A DNA stretch of 8,790 nt from positions 1 through 8,790 of the forward strand of contig JAITOJ010000084.1 of assembly GCA_031290005.1 (NCBI GenBank), read 5' to 3'. A program made the position numbers and the translations under genes. The DNA comes from Treponema sp. GTDB taxonomy: Bacteria > Spirochaetota > Spirochaetia > Treponematales > Treponemataceae. Under the pieces are notes generated by a model. That model did not search any database. It saw only the letters and a program-made list of their open reading frames with translations, and was not told the DNA's origin. Positions 1 to 6,516 of the stretch are shown one piece after another. Numbering within the stretch: position 1 is the stretch's first letter; the number at the start of each line of letters is the position of its first letter.

Positions 1-573
1 GTCAAAGTTATAGGTGGTGGTTTCGGTAAAAATCGTGGAGTCCGGCAGCCAGCGGATGGTGGTCCCCGTGATTGGCGTGCCGTCGTCTTTCAGGGCTGAA
101 ACGCCGGTTTCCTTCACCGTTTCCTGGGCATCGCCGGTCTTGTAGCGCTGGAAATACTGTCTGCCCCCGGTATCTACGGTGGCCTCCATCCAGGCGGACA
201 AGGCGTTGACGCAGGACACGCCCACCCCGTGCAGGCCCCCGGAGACCTTGTAGGAACCCTTGTCGAACTTGCCCCCCGCGTGAAGCCGGGTGAGCACCAG
301 TTCCAGGGCGCTGATGCCTTCTCCGGGGTGGATGTCCACAGGAATCCCCCGGCCATTGTCCCGCACGGTGACCACGTCGTTTTTTTCCAGGGTCACGCAG
401 ATGGTATCGCAGAAGCCCGCCATGGCTTCGTCAATGCTGTTGTCCACCACCTCATACACCAGATGATGCAGCCCCTCCGGCCCGGTGGAACCGATATACA
501 TGCCCGGACGTTTCCGCACCGCCTCCAATCCCTTGAGAACCTGAATATTTGTTGCTGAATAAGAATCGCTCAT
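1..573 (-). CDS. gyrB: DNA gyrase subunit B, N-terminal part (cut by window edge)
   Basis: This is the ATPase subunit of DNA gyrase, which pairs with GyrA to introduce negative supercoils. Only the first 191 codons are present and the frame runs open off the left edge. Visible GHKL ATPase motifs, in order, are RKRPGMYIGS (residues 20-29), EVVDNSIDEA with the Mg-binding Asn at 45 and Glu at 41, the ATP-binding RDNGRGIP (71-78, Asp72), LHAGGKFD (97-104) and the ATP-lid motif GGLHGVGVS (112-120). The ATG at 573 is supported by a strong Shine-Dalgarno GAAGGAA (583-577) and by the family-typical N-terminus MSDSY. The position equivalent to E. coli Arg136 (coumarin contact) is Thr135 by ungapped alignment. 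It is transcribed divergently from dnaA. It is gyrB rather than parE because its N-terminus follows E. coli GyrB closely; very confident. Confidence 0.97.
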   Translation of the reverse strand, partial: MSDSYSATNIQVLKGLEAVRKRPGMYIGSTGPEGLHHLVYEVVDNSIDEAMAGFCDTICVTLEKNDVVTVRDNGRGIPVDIHPGEGISALELVLTRLHAGGKFDKGSYKVSGGLHGVGVSCVNALSAWMEATVDTGGRQYFQRYKTGDAQETVKETGVSALKDDGTPITGTTIRWLPDSTIFTETTTYNFD

Positions 574-596
574 GATTTCCTTCAAAAAAAATGTCG

Positions 597-632
597 TGGA
601 AGCAGTATAATAGGCTTGTCAAAAAAAGTAAA
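597..632 (-). promoter_or_regulatory. Predicted sigma-70-type promoter of gyrB
   Basis: Reading the minus strand there is a -35-like TTTACT (632-627), a 17-nt spacer and a -10-like TATACT (609-604, 5 of 6 to consensus). Transcription would start near 597 and leave a leader of about 24 nt carrying the gyrB Shine-Dalgarno. The -35 lies inside the spacer of the predicted dnaA promoter on the other strand. This is prediction by eye only. Confidence 0.55.
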
Positions 633-652
633 GCCGGGTTATAATATTAAAA
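616..652 (+). promoter_or_regulatory. Predicted sigma-70-type promoter of dnaA, ending at the start codon
   Basis: A -35-like TTGTCA (616-621), an 18-nt spacer and a perfect -10 TATAAT (640-645) sit immediately upstream of dnaA. The expected transcription start (6-8 nt after the -10) falls on or next to the ATG at 652, so the message may be leaderless. A second TATAAT occurs at 606-611 but has only a weak -35 candidate (TTCAAA, 581-586, 19-nt spacer). Confidence 0.6.
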
Positions 653-2037
653 TGCAGTCTGATTATTCGGGTCTTTGGCAAGACGCCTGTGCGCGGCTTA
701 AGCAAGACTTCACTTCTGAAGGAAAACTCAATGAGTTTAGCCGGTGGTTTACCGGTGTCGCCTGTATTCGGGGAGAAGGAAGTAAATTATTCCTTTCTCT
801 GCCTTCCGCTTTTCACGGAGAAAAACTCAAAAAACAAGGGTATATAAAATCTCTGGAAGCACACTTGCTGGAACTGTCCGGAGAGGGCCTGGAAATCGCC
901 TTTGAGGTGACCAGGAAAAACATATTGGCCGCGCAGCCGGAAGAACCGGCCAAAGAAGATGCGTCTGCTTCCGCGACAAAATCCCCAAAGGCAGTCAGAA
1001 AAGACTACCCCAACATCAGGCCGGACTACAATTTTGATACCTTTGTCCCCGGGGACAACAGCGCTTTTGCATATAACGCGGCCCAGGCTATTTCCAAAAA
1101 CCCGGGCAAAGCCTACAATCCCGTGCTGTTTTACGGCGGCGTGGGCCTGGGAAAAACCCACTTGATACAGGCTATCGGCAATACCCTGTATCAGAACGGG
1201 GCAGGGAAAATCATTTATGTGCCTGCGGAGACCTTTACCAACGACTTTATCAATTCTTTACAAACAAAGACCACATCGAATTTCAAATCCAGATACCGGA
1301 ACGCCGACGTGTTGTTAATCGACGACATTCATTTTTTTCAAGGGAAAGTGGAAACTCAGGAGGAATTGTTCTACACCTTTGACACCTTGTATCATGCCTA
1401 TAAGCAGATAGTTTTCACTTGTGACCGCCCGATTTCTGAACTCAAGGACGTGACTGACCGGCTCAAGTCCCGGTTTTCCCGGGGCCTCCCTATTGACTTA
1501 CAGCCCCCAAAATATGAAACCCGCCGGGCGATTCTGGCAAAAAAACTGGAATTGCAGGGAAAAACTGTGCCGTCCGATGTGCTTGATTTGATTGCCCAAA
1601 ACGTTGAGACCAATGTCCGCGACCTTGAACGGGCGCTCACCAAAATTCTTGCCTACGGCGACCTCATCAATAAGAATATCACTGTTGACATTGCCCGCCA
1701 GCAATTGCGGGACGTTTTCAACGCCCCGAATGCCATGGGCATCACCGTGGAAACGGTGCAGCGGGCCGTCGCGGAGCACTACGGCATTTCCCTGAATGAT
1801 TTGCGCGGCCAAAAGCGCAACAAAGCGGTGGTGCAGCCCCGGCATCTGGCCATGTACATCGCCGGGGAATTGACCCAGACATCCACCACAGACATCGGGC
1901 GCGAATTCGGGGGGCGCGACCACTCAACGGTTATGTATTCCCAGGAAAAAATCGCCAATGCCATCAAGACCGATTCTTCCCTGGACGCCCTGGTGCAGTT
2001 TTTGACACGGAAAACAAAAGAATACAAAGGGAAATAA
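652..2037 (+). CDS. dnaA: Chromosomal replication initiator protein DnaA
   Basis: DnaA is the AAA+ ATPase that binds DnaA boxes and melts oriC. From the ATG at 652 it has 461 residues, normal for the family. Domain I starts at MQSDYSGLWQ; a poorly conserved linker (about 90-120) follows. The AAA+ core has Walker A GGVGLGKT (162-169), Walker B LLIDDIHF (221-228), sensor 1 TCDRP (256-260), box VII RLKSRFSRGL (270-279) and sensor 2 NVRDLERAL (321-329). The C-terminal domain IV ends with the DNA-binding signature containing GRDHSTV (421-427). A longer in-frame reading from a TTG at 616 exists, but that TTG overlaps the predicted -35 and the added 12 residues are atypical, so I prefer 652. No Shine-Dalgarno precedes 652. 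It is not followed by dnaN; the next gene converges on it 15 bp away. Confidence 0.98.
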   Translation: MQSDYSGLWQDACARLKQDFTSEGKLNEFSRWFTGVACIRGEGSKLFLSLPSAFHGEKLKKQGYIKSLEAHLLELSGEGLEIAFEVTRKNILAAQPEEPAKEDASASATKSPKAVRKDYPNIRPDYNFDTFVPGDNSAFAYNAAQAISKNPGKAYNPVLFYGGVGLGKTHLIQAIGNTLYQNGAGKIIYVPAETFTNDFINSLQTKTTSNFKSRYRNADVLLIDDIHFFQGKVETQEELFYTFDTLYHAYKQIVFTCDRPISELKDVTDRLKSRFSRGLPIDLQPPKYETRRAILAKKLELQGKTVPSDVLDLIAQNVETNVRDLERALTKILAYGDLINKNITVDIARQQLRDVFNAPNAMGITVETVQRAVAEHYGISLNDLRGQKRNKAVVQPRHLAMYIAGELTQTSTTDIGREFGGRDHSTVMYSQEKIANAIKTDSSLDALVQFLTRKTKEYKGK

Positions 2038-2048
2038 GCTGCCTTTTT
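2026..2048 (+). terminator. Possible weak terminator at the dnaA 3' end
   Basis: AAAGG (2026-2030) can pair with CCTTT (2042-2046) around an 11-nt loop, followed by further T residues. The stem is only 5 bp and AT-rich at its base, and it overlaps the end of dnaA. The 15-bp gap between the convergent dnaA and cyclo-ligase stops holds no stronger hairpin, so termination may be Rho-dependent or inefficient here. Confidence 0.25.
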
Positions 2049-2052
2049 ATGG

Positions 2053-2697
2053 TCACCCGCACCGAGTCAGCCCCTTTTCTGTTAAAATATAATCCATCCC
2101 CACGTCATGGGTATCCATGGGAACCGCATCCACCATCTGTTCGTTAAAGCATACTCCAATGCGGATTACGCCGCGCTCCCCCAGCCGGGAAAGATACAGG
2201 TCATAGTAGCTCTTGCCCCGGCCCAGCCGTCCGCCTGCGCTGTCAAACGCCCGGCCCGGCACCAGGACAAGCGCTGAGGACAATTGCTTTGGCGAAACTG
2301 TGGCGCAATTGCGCCCGGGCTCCCAAATACCAAAACGGTTCTGAATCAACTGGGGTGAAAGTTGGACATCCGGTTTGATACGGAAAAATTCCATAGTATT
2401 ATACGCCGTGTTAATCCGGGGCAAGGCAAGGATTTTGCCGTCCCGCATGACATTTTCGTTGATAGCGCTAGTATCGAATTCGGTATTCAGGGCGGAATAG
2501 GAAAGTATCATGGCTGTCTTCCGGTACAAAGGACTTTCCCGAAGGAACCGCGCGGCCTGTCTCCCCAGCGTCCGCCGGTATTCGTCGAAACAGGGCGTGG
2601 AGTCCGCTATGTTTTGTATTCTCTGTTTTATTTGAAGCCGAAGGCGCTGCTTGCGGTCTAAAATCGTGTCAGGGGCATTCATTTTGGCTCTGGTCAT
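2053..2697 (-). CDS. 5-formyltetrahydrofolate cyclo-ligase (MTHFS family)
   Basis: This enzyme uses ATP to convert 5-formyl-THF to 5,10-methenyl-THF, returning a folate storage form to the one-carbon pool in the cytosol. The 214 residues show the family layout: a basic N-terminal helix (RKQRLRLQIKQRI), LSYSALNTEFDT (65-76), FGIWEP (122-127) and the signature LVPGRAFDSAGGRLGRGKSYYD (145-166 region), then HDVGMDYILTE near the C-terminus. The usual Gly-rich GGGYYD reads GKSYYD here, a mild deviation. The start could be the ATG at 2697 or at 2682 (MNAPDTILDRK); neither has a good Shine-Dalgarno, and 2682 shortens the overlap with the upstream HATPase gene from 29 to 14 nt. It is the last gene of the seven-gene operon and converges on dnaA. 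Confidence 0.92.
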   Translation of the reverse strand: MTRAKMNAPDTILDRKQRLRLQIKQRIQNIADSTPCFDEYRRTLGRQAARFLRESPLYRKTAMILSYSALNTEFDTSAINENVMRDGKILALPRINTAYNTMEFFRIKPDVQLSPQLIQNRFGIWEPGRNCATVSPKQLSSALVLVPGRAFDSAGGRLGRGKSYYDLYLSRLGERGVIRIGVCFNEQMVDAVPMDTHDVGMDYILTEKGLTRCG

Positions 2698-3106
2698 AAA
2701 AATAGATGGTCATGATGATGATGGTTCCTTTGCCGGGGACAGTATTGATTTCCAATTCGTCGCAGTTGCGTTTGATATTCGCCAAACCCATTCCTGCCCC
2801 AAAGCCGATTTCCTGAATGAACACCGGGGCTGTGGAAAACCCTTCCCGCATGGCCTTTTCCACATCGGGAATACCCGGGCCTGTATCGGTCATGACTATG
2901 CGGATTTTGTCGTCTTCAAGCTCCACATCGGCAGTGCCTCCTCCGGCGTGAATAATCATATTGATTTCCGCCTCATACATGGAAACCACTGCCTTTCGGA
3001 TAAACTGAGGCAGGACGCCCTTTTCTTTCAGTTTCTTTTTGATGTCCGTGGAAGCAAGGCCTGCCTGGGAATAATCGTCTCCTGAAATCGCATAGTGGAA
3101 TTTCAT
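2669..3106 (-). CDS. RsbW-like ATP-binding protein (HATPase_c, anti-sigma/serine kinase type)
   Basis: A 145-residue stand-alone GHKL ATPase domain of the RsbW/SpoIIAB type. Motifs seen are the N box SMYEAEINMIIHA (42-54, with Glu45 and Asn49), the G1 box DTGPGIPD (74-81) and the G2 box GFGAGMGLANIKRN (101-114). There is no sensor, histidine phospho-acceptor or membrane segment. Family members bind ATP and either sequester a sigma factor or phosphorylate a STAS-domain antagonist; no such partner is encoded in the window. The gene follows the DRTGG-domain gene by 9 nt, with an AGGAAG ribosome binding site in the gap. The same DRTGG plus HATPase pairing is known from [FeFe]-hydrogenase loci of Firmicutes and Thermotogae, so a redox or hydrogenase-related role is possible, but that is inference. 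Confidence 0.85.
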   Translation of the reverse strand: MKFHYAISGDDYSQAGLASTDIKKKLKEKGVLPQFIRKAVVSMYEAEINMIIHAGGGTADVELEDDKIRIVMTDTGPGIPDVEKAMREGFSTAPVFIQEIGFGAGMGLANIKRNCDELEINTVPGKGTIIIMTIYFYDQSQNECP

Positions 3107-3115
3107 AGCTTCCTG

Positions 3116-3466
3116 TTAGTCCGGGTTATTCCCTTGCAGGCCGCGTTCATAGAGCTTCCCGCAGGCAGTAAACATGGGATATCTGGTTTCCAGAATAACC
3201 ACTTCAAATTCTTCCGCCAGATCGATCATTTCCTGAGTCGCCTTTTTGCCGCGAACCAAACAGACCGCCGAAATATCCATCAGCGACACCGTGCGGATGG
3301 CCTGCACATTGATAAGTCCGGTGAGCAAAACTCCCTGGCCGTGAAAAAAAGCCATTACATCGCTCATCATGTCGGAACCGCAGGCGGAAACGATTTCCCG
3401 GCCCGCCAAATCCTTGCGGGCAACGATACCCGCTTCCAGTATGTCAGCCACTTCCTGAATTATCAT
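3116..3466 (-). CDS. DRTGG-domain protein
   Basis: A 116-residue soluble protein resembling stand-alone DRTGG-domain proteins, the domain also found in some phosphotransacetylases and CBS-domain proteins. Recognisable parts are the opening MIIQEVADILEAGIVA, the SACGSDMMSDVMAF segment (27-40) where the family usually has a Gly-rich turn before a conserved acidic stretch, and the closing CGKLYERGL (102-110). The eponymous DRTGG tetrad is degenerate here (LAGREI, 20-25). Its start ATG (3466-3464) overlaps the stop of the upstream gene as ATGA, and the AGGAGG Shine-Dalgarno (3476-3471) lies inside that gene, indicating translational coupling. It is paired with the downstream RsbW-like HATPase. 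Biochemical function is not established; nucleotide or ligand sensing is a guess. Confidence 0.75.
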   Translation of the reverse strand: MIIQEVADILEAGIVARKDLAGREIVSACGSDMMSDVMAFFHGQGVLLTGLINVQAIRTVSLMDISAVCLVRGKKATQEMIDLAEEFEVVILETRYPMFTACGKLYERGLQGNNPD

Positions 3467-4221
3467 AATACCTCCTGTGTTTTTTCCCGCTTAAACAAAC
3501 GATAGCCAAGGAGCAGCAGTTTGTATTTCATATAGGGGAAAATCAAAAAAATCTTAAAGGGATTTTTGAAAATTTCTCTCCAAATTTCCCAGCCTTTGTC
3601 GAAAGTCTCATTGGGAATCCGCTTTTTGGCCTTTGAAAAAATGCCCACCACCTCGGGGTAGTAGATAAAGATGCTGGAAGAAAACTTGTTGCGCCGGCAA
3701 TATGCCCAGCACACTTTATCCGGCACACCGTCGCTCATAATCACCAGGGACGGCGAAGCCTTGCTGATAGCGGTCACCAGGTCGTTTTCCGCTGACTTTG
3801 GGTAATACCCGGCGTGACGCCCGACTATTTGCAGGGCTGGATAGGTTTGACGGATATTCTGCGCCGCGATTTGCAGTTGTTTTTTTCTGCCCCCCAGTAA
3901 ATAAAAGGACTTGTAATGGGCTTCCAGAATGGTCAGAGTGGTCAGCATTGTCGTGAAGGGATTGTACCGGACAGGCTTGGTCTTTTTCAGGAACGCCGCG
4001 CCTTTCACAATGCTTTTTGAGATGGGCAGCACCAAATCAGCGCCGCGGATACATTCTCCAAAACTGTTTTTCCGCCGGGCTTTGAGCAAATCCCAGACCG
4101 TCAAAAACACGATTTGCTTGGCCCCCGGTTTTTGAAGCAGGGACAGAATAACGGCTTCCAGGTCTTCCAGGGGACACACGTCAATAGGAACATTGAGGAC
4201 ATTTATTCGTTCACATGCCAT
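3463..4221 (-). CDS. WecG/TagA/CpsF-like glycosyltransferase, divergent
   Basis: This 252-residue protein follows the WecG/TagA/CpsF fold plan; true members transfer N-acetylmannosaminuronate or N-acetylmannosamine to undecaprenyl-PP-GlcNAc. Matching landmarks are the MACERINVLNVPIDV start, the conserved Thr in FLTVWDLL (Thr41), GADLVLP (60-66), FYLLGG (106-111), PALQIVGRHAGYY (128-140), a degenerate VIMSDGVP (160-167), and a basic, hydrophobic C-terminus (about 215-245) typical of membrane attachment. Key departures: the usual LPDG motif reads LPIS (65-68), so the expected catalytic Asp is absent; the G-x-D segment is NPF; and the P-x-Q-E motif reads PDKV. Activity is therefore doubtful or altered. 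GGAG lies 8 nt before the ATG at 4221. The gene overlaps rsmE by 19 nt and the DRTGG gene by ATGA. Confidence 0.75.
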   Translation of the reverse strand: MACERINVLNVPIDVCPLEDLEAVILSLLQKPGAKQIVFLTVWDLLKARRKNSFGECIRGADLVLPISKSIVKGAAFLKKTKPVRYNPFTTMLTTLTILEAHYKSFYLLGGRKKQLQIAAQNIRQTYPALQIVGRHAGYYPKSAENDLVTAISKASPSLVIMSDGVPDKVCWAYCRRNKFSSSIFIYYPEVVGIFSKAKKRIPNETFDKGWEIWREIFKNPFKIFLIFPYMKYKLLLLGYRLFKREKTQEVL

Positions 4222-5018
4222 GATGCATACTCCATAATTACCGATTCCAGGGCGGCGATTCCATACAACGCGGCGGTCTCAACCCGCAGCACATTGACCG
4301 GAAAATGCACGGGCGCAAAACCCGCCTGTATCAGACAGACCCGCTCCGCCGGGGACACGCCCCCTTCGCTGCCCACCGCCGCTGCCGCGGAACAGGGCAA
4401 TGTCTTGACCCGCCCGTGCAGGGCCGCCGTATCTTTTGCGGCATACTCCGAAAGGATGATCCCCAGGGACGGTTCTGTGCGATTTTGTTTCCACCAGTCC
4501 GCGGCTTCTTCCACCGGGACCGGATCCAGCAGTTCCGTCTCTACCGGTGAACCGCATTGCTGCCGGGCTTCCCGCACAATTCGCCGGAATCGCTCCCTGC
4601 GGGCCGTAAAATCACCCTGCGGCGGCGAATACTCACCGGTAATGGGCACAACCGCCGTTACCCCGGTTTCCACCGCCTGACGAAGAATTGTATCAAATTT
4701 TTGAATCTTTGGCAAAAACTGAAAAAGGTAAAACGTCGTGTCCCGGTAAAACCCGCGTTCCACTTGTTCCGCCGCCAATCCGCCGGTTTGCGCCGCCCCG
4801 TCCAGAATGCTGTTCCCCGGTTCCAGCACGGCGCTCTGAGTTCTCCCGGCTCCGGCAAACCGCAGCGTCATGGGAAGGAGCCGCCCGTCCGGCAGCCGGA
4901 CATCAATGACATTCCCGCCGGAAAGCCGGAGCGTCTGCCGCAAATAGGCATAATCCTTACCGCGAACCGGAACGCGGCCCTTCGCGTCCGGCAATTCCGG
5001 AGCCACAAACTGCCTCAT
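4203..5018 (-). CDS. rsmE: 16S rRNA m3U1498 methyltransferase RsmE
   Basis: RsmE is a SPOUT-class, SAM-dependent methyltransferase that methylates N3 of U1498 in 16S rRNA on the assembled small subunit. At 271 residues it is slightly longer than most RsmE proteins. It opens with the typical MRQFVAP and a PUA-like N-terminal domain (about 1-75). The SPOUT domain has KIQKFDTILRQAVETGV (104-120), VGSEGGVSPAE (215-225, matching the family GPEGG-x-s-x-x-E) and VNVLRVETAALYGIAAL (241-257), the trefoil-knot SAM-binding region. The ATG (5018-5016) overlaps the ctpA stop as ATGA, with a GAGG ribosome binding site inside ctpA, so its translation is likely coupled. Confident from the two C-terminal motifs. 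Confidence 0.93.
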   Translation of the reverse strand: MRQFVAPELPDAKGRVPVRGKDYAYLRQTLRLSGGNVIDVRLPDGRLLPMTLRFAGAGRTQSAVLEPGNSILDGAAQTGGLAAEQVERGFYRDTTFYLFQFLPKIQKFDTILRQAVETGVTAVVPITGEYSPPQGDFTARRERFRRIVREARQQCGSPVETELLDPVPVEEAADWWKQNRTEPSLGIILSEYAAKDTAALHGRVKTLPCSAAAAVGSEGGVSPAERVCLIQAGFAPVHFPVNVLRVETAALYGIAALESVIMEYASWHVNE

Positions 5019-6502
5019 TGAACCTCGTCTTGTAATTCCTTGAGGGTCTTGGTGGTCTTCATCAGGCCGGCAAAGTCCTCGTTCCGCAGAATCGACAGCG
5101 CCTCAACGAGCTGAACGTCATAGTCCAGGTCGTACAGTTCCGCAGGGCGGGTGCGGTTCACCGTGTTGCGCACCAGGCGGCGCAAAAGCCGGTCAGAAAG
5201 GGCATACGTCTTTTGCAATTCCTGTGCAAAGGCGGCAATATCCTTTTCGGTCATAGCGGGGCGGTCTTCTACGTAAGAAGCAATCACGTTGGCATTGAAC
5301 AAACTCACGTAGGCTTTTTCTTCCTCCTCAGTCAGGCCGGGGGCCACAATCTCCCGGTCAGGGGGAATACCGATTTTGTCGATGTTGGTATCCGAAGGGG
5401 TATAGTACCGGGCAGTGGTGATTTTGACGCCGTCCGATTTGGAAAGAGGAACCGGCTGCTGCACCGAGCCTTTGCCGTAGGTGCGCGCCCCGACCAGGTA
5501 GGCGAGCCGGTGGTCTTTCAAAGCCCCGGAAAGAATTTCCGAAGCGCTGGCTGAACCACGGTTAATCAGCACCACCATGGGCATTTCGCCGGGCACGGTG
5601 GTCTTCCGAGCACTGGCGGTGAACACGGAATTTTCAAACTTCAGGCGGCTTTTGGTTGACACGATGGTTCCACTGTCGATGAACTTGTCCGCCACATCAG
5701 CGACGCTCTGAATAAGCCCGCCGGGATTGTTGCGCAGGTCGATAATCAGGGATGTATAGCCCGCCTGGGCAAATGAATTCAGGGCTTCCTGCACCCGGTC
5801 GGCGGTGGGCCGGGAAAACTCGATAATCCGCAGGTAGCCGACGCCGCCGATCATACCGTATTTGACCGTGGGCACTTCGATAATCGCGCGTTCCAGAGTC
5901 ACGGGGAATTCCATGTTCTTGCCCCGCCGGATGAGGATTTCAACGGCGGTTCCCACCTCGCCCCGCAGCAGGGATACCGCGTCATCCAGAGAGATGTCCG
6001 GGGTGGGAGTTCCGGCAATTGAGAGGATGTAGTCTCCTGACCGGATGCCCGCACGCCAGCCAGGGGTATCCTCAATGGGAGAGGCGACTTCCACGTAAGC
6101 CGGCTTGTCGGGGGTGGACTCCAGGGGTTTGGAAATCGACAGCCCCACCCCTCCGAAGTTGCCCTTGGTCACGTCCGAAAGGTCGCGCATCATTTCCGGG
6201 CTCAGGTAGGTGGTGTAGGGGTCGCCCAGGGAACTCATCATACCTTTCATGGCCCCCTGGTACAAGACTTCCGGGTCAACCTCGTCAACATAATTATCAT
6301 GGACAAACTCAAGGATACTGCCCAGAAGTCCCGAATACTGCCGGGTCTTTGCGGAATCCTGAGCGGTTTTGTCAGCCGAGCCGCCCTGGGCAAACACACA
6401 GGGGGCATGGAGTACAAAAAGGCTTAAAAAAACCGCCCCAACAAAAACGCCCAGCCACAAACGGTTTATGGGGCGGTTTTTACCTATGCTATTTTCATTC
6501 AT
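5015..6502 (-). CDS. S41-family C-terminal processing protease (CtpA/Prc type)
   Basis: An exported serine protease of 495 residues that would degrade or trim proteins in the periplasm or at the envelope. A basic N-terminus and hydrophobic stretch (about 15-38) form a signal peptide with likely cleavage after VFA (residue 38); a Cys at 35 is preceded by Pro and does not make a good lipobox. A PDZ domain spans about 107-195 (GNFGGVGLSI through GTAVEILIRRG). The S41 core has IIDLRNNPGG (253-262) and the catalytic motif GSASASEI (316-323). Ser319, Lys344 (YGKGSVQ) and Gln348 have the 25- and 4-residue spacing of the Ser/Lys/Gln triad in CtpB and Prc. A C-terminal helical region follows. The gene starts 14 nt after the aroA stop without a clear Shine-Dalgarno and overlaps rsmE by ATGA. 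The substrate is unknown. Confidence 0.95.
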   Translation of the reverse strand: MNENSIGKNRPINRLWLGVFVGAVFLSLFVLHAPCVFAQGGSADKTAQDSAKTRQYSGLLGSILEFVHDNYVDEVDPEVLYQGAMKGMMSSLGDPYTTYLSPEMMRDLSDVTKGNFGGVGLSISKPLESTPDKPAYVEVASPIEDTPGWRAGIRSGDYILSIAGTPTPDISLDDAVSLLRGEVGTAVEILIRRGKNMEFPVTLERAIIEVPTVKYGMIGGVGYLRIIEFSRPTADRVQEALNSFAQAGYTSLIIDLRNNPGGLIQSVADVADKFIDSGTIVSTKSRLKFENSVFTASARKTTVPGEMPMVVLINRGSASASEILSGALKDHRLAYLVGARTYGKGSVQQPVPLSKSDGVKITTARYYTPSDTNIDKIGIPPDREIVAPGLTEEEEKAYVSLFNANVIASYVEDRPAMTEKDIAAFAQELQKTYALSDRLLRRLVRNTVNRTRPAELYDLDYDVQLVEALSILRNEDFAGLMKTTKTLKELQDEVQ

Positions 6503-6516
6503 GGGCTTATTCTAGT

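Noticed and set aside
229..558. Plus-strand ORF opposite gyrB
   Set aside because: It is a shadow of the conserved gyrB frame with no recognisable domain or ribosome binding site.
616..651. TTG start giving a 12-residue N-terminal extension of DnaA
   Set aside because: The TTG is part of the predicted -35 hexamer, there is no well-placed Shine-Dalgarno, and the sequence from the ATG at 652 already matches a normal DnaA N-terminus.
574..651. oriC between gyrB and dnaA
   Set aside because: The interval is only 78 bp, holds no TTATNCACA-like box on either strand, and is fully explained by two promoters and a ribosome binding site.
2829..2840. A near DnaA-box (TGTGGAAAA)
   Set aside because: It is a single mismatched copy inside the HATPase coding sequence with no neighbours, as expected by chance.
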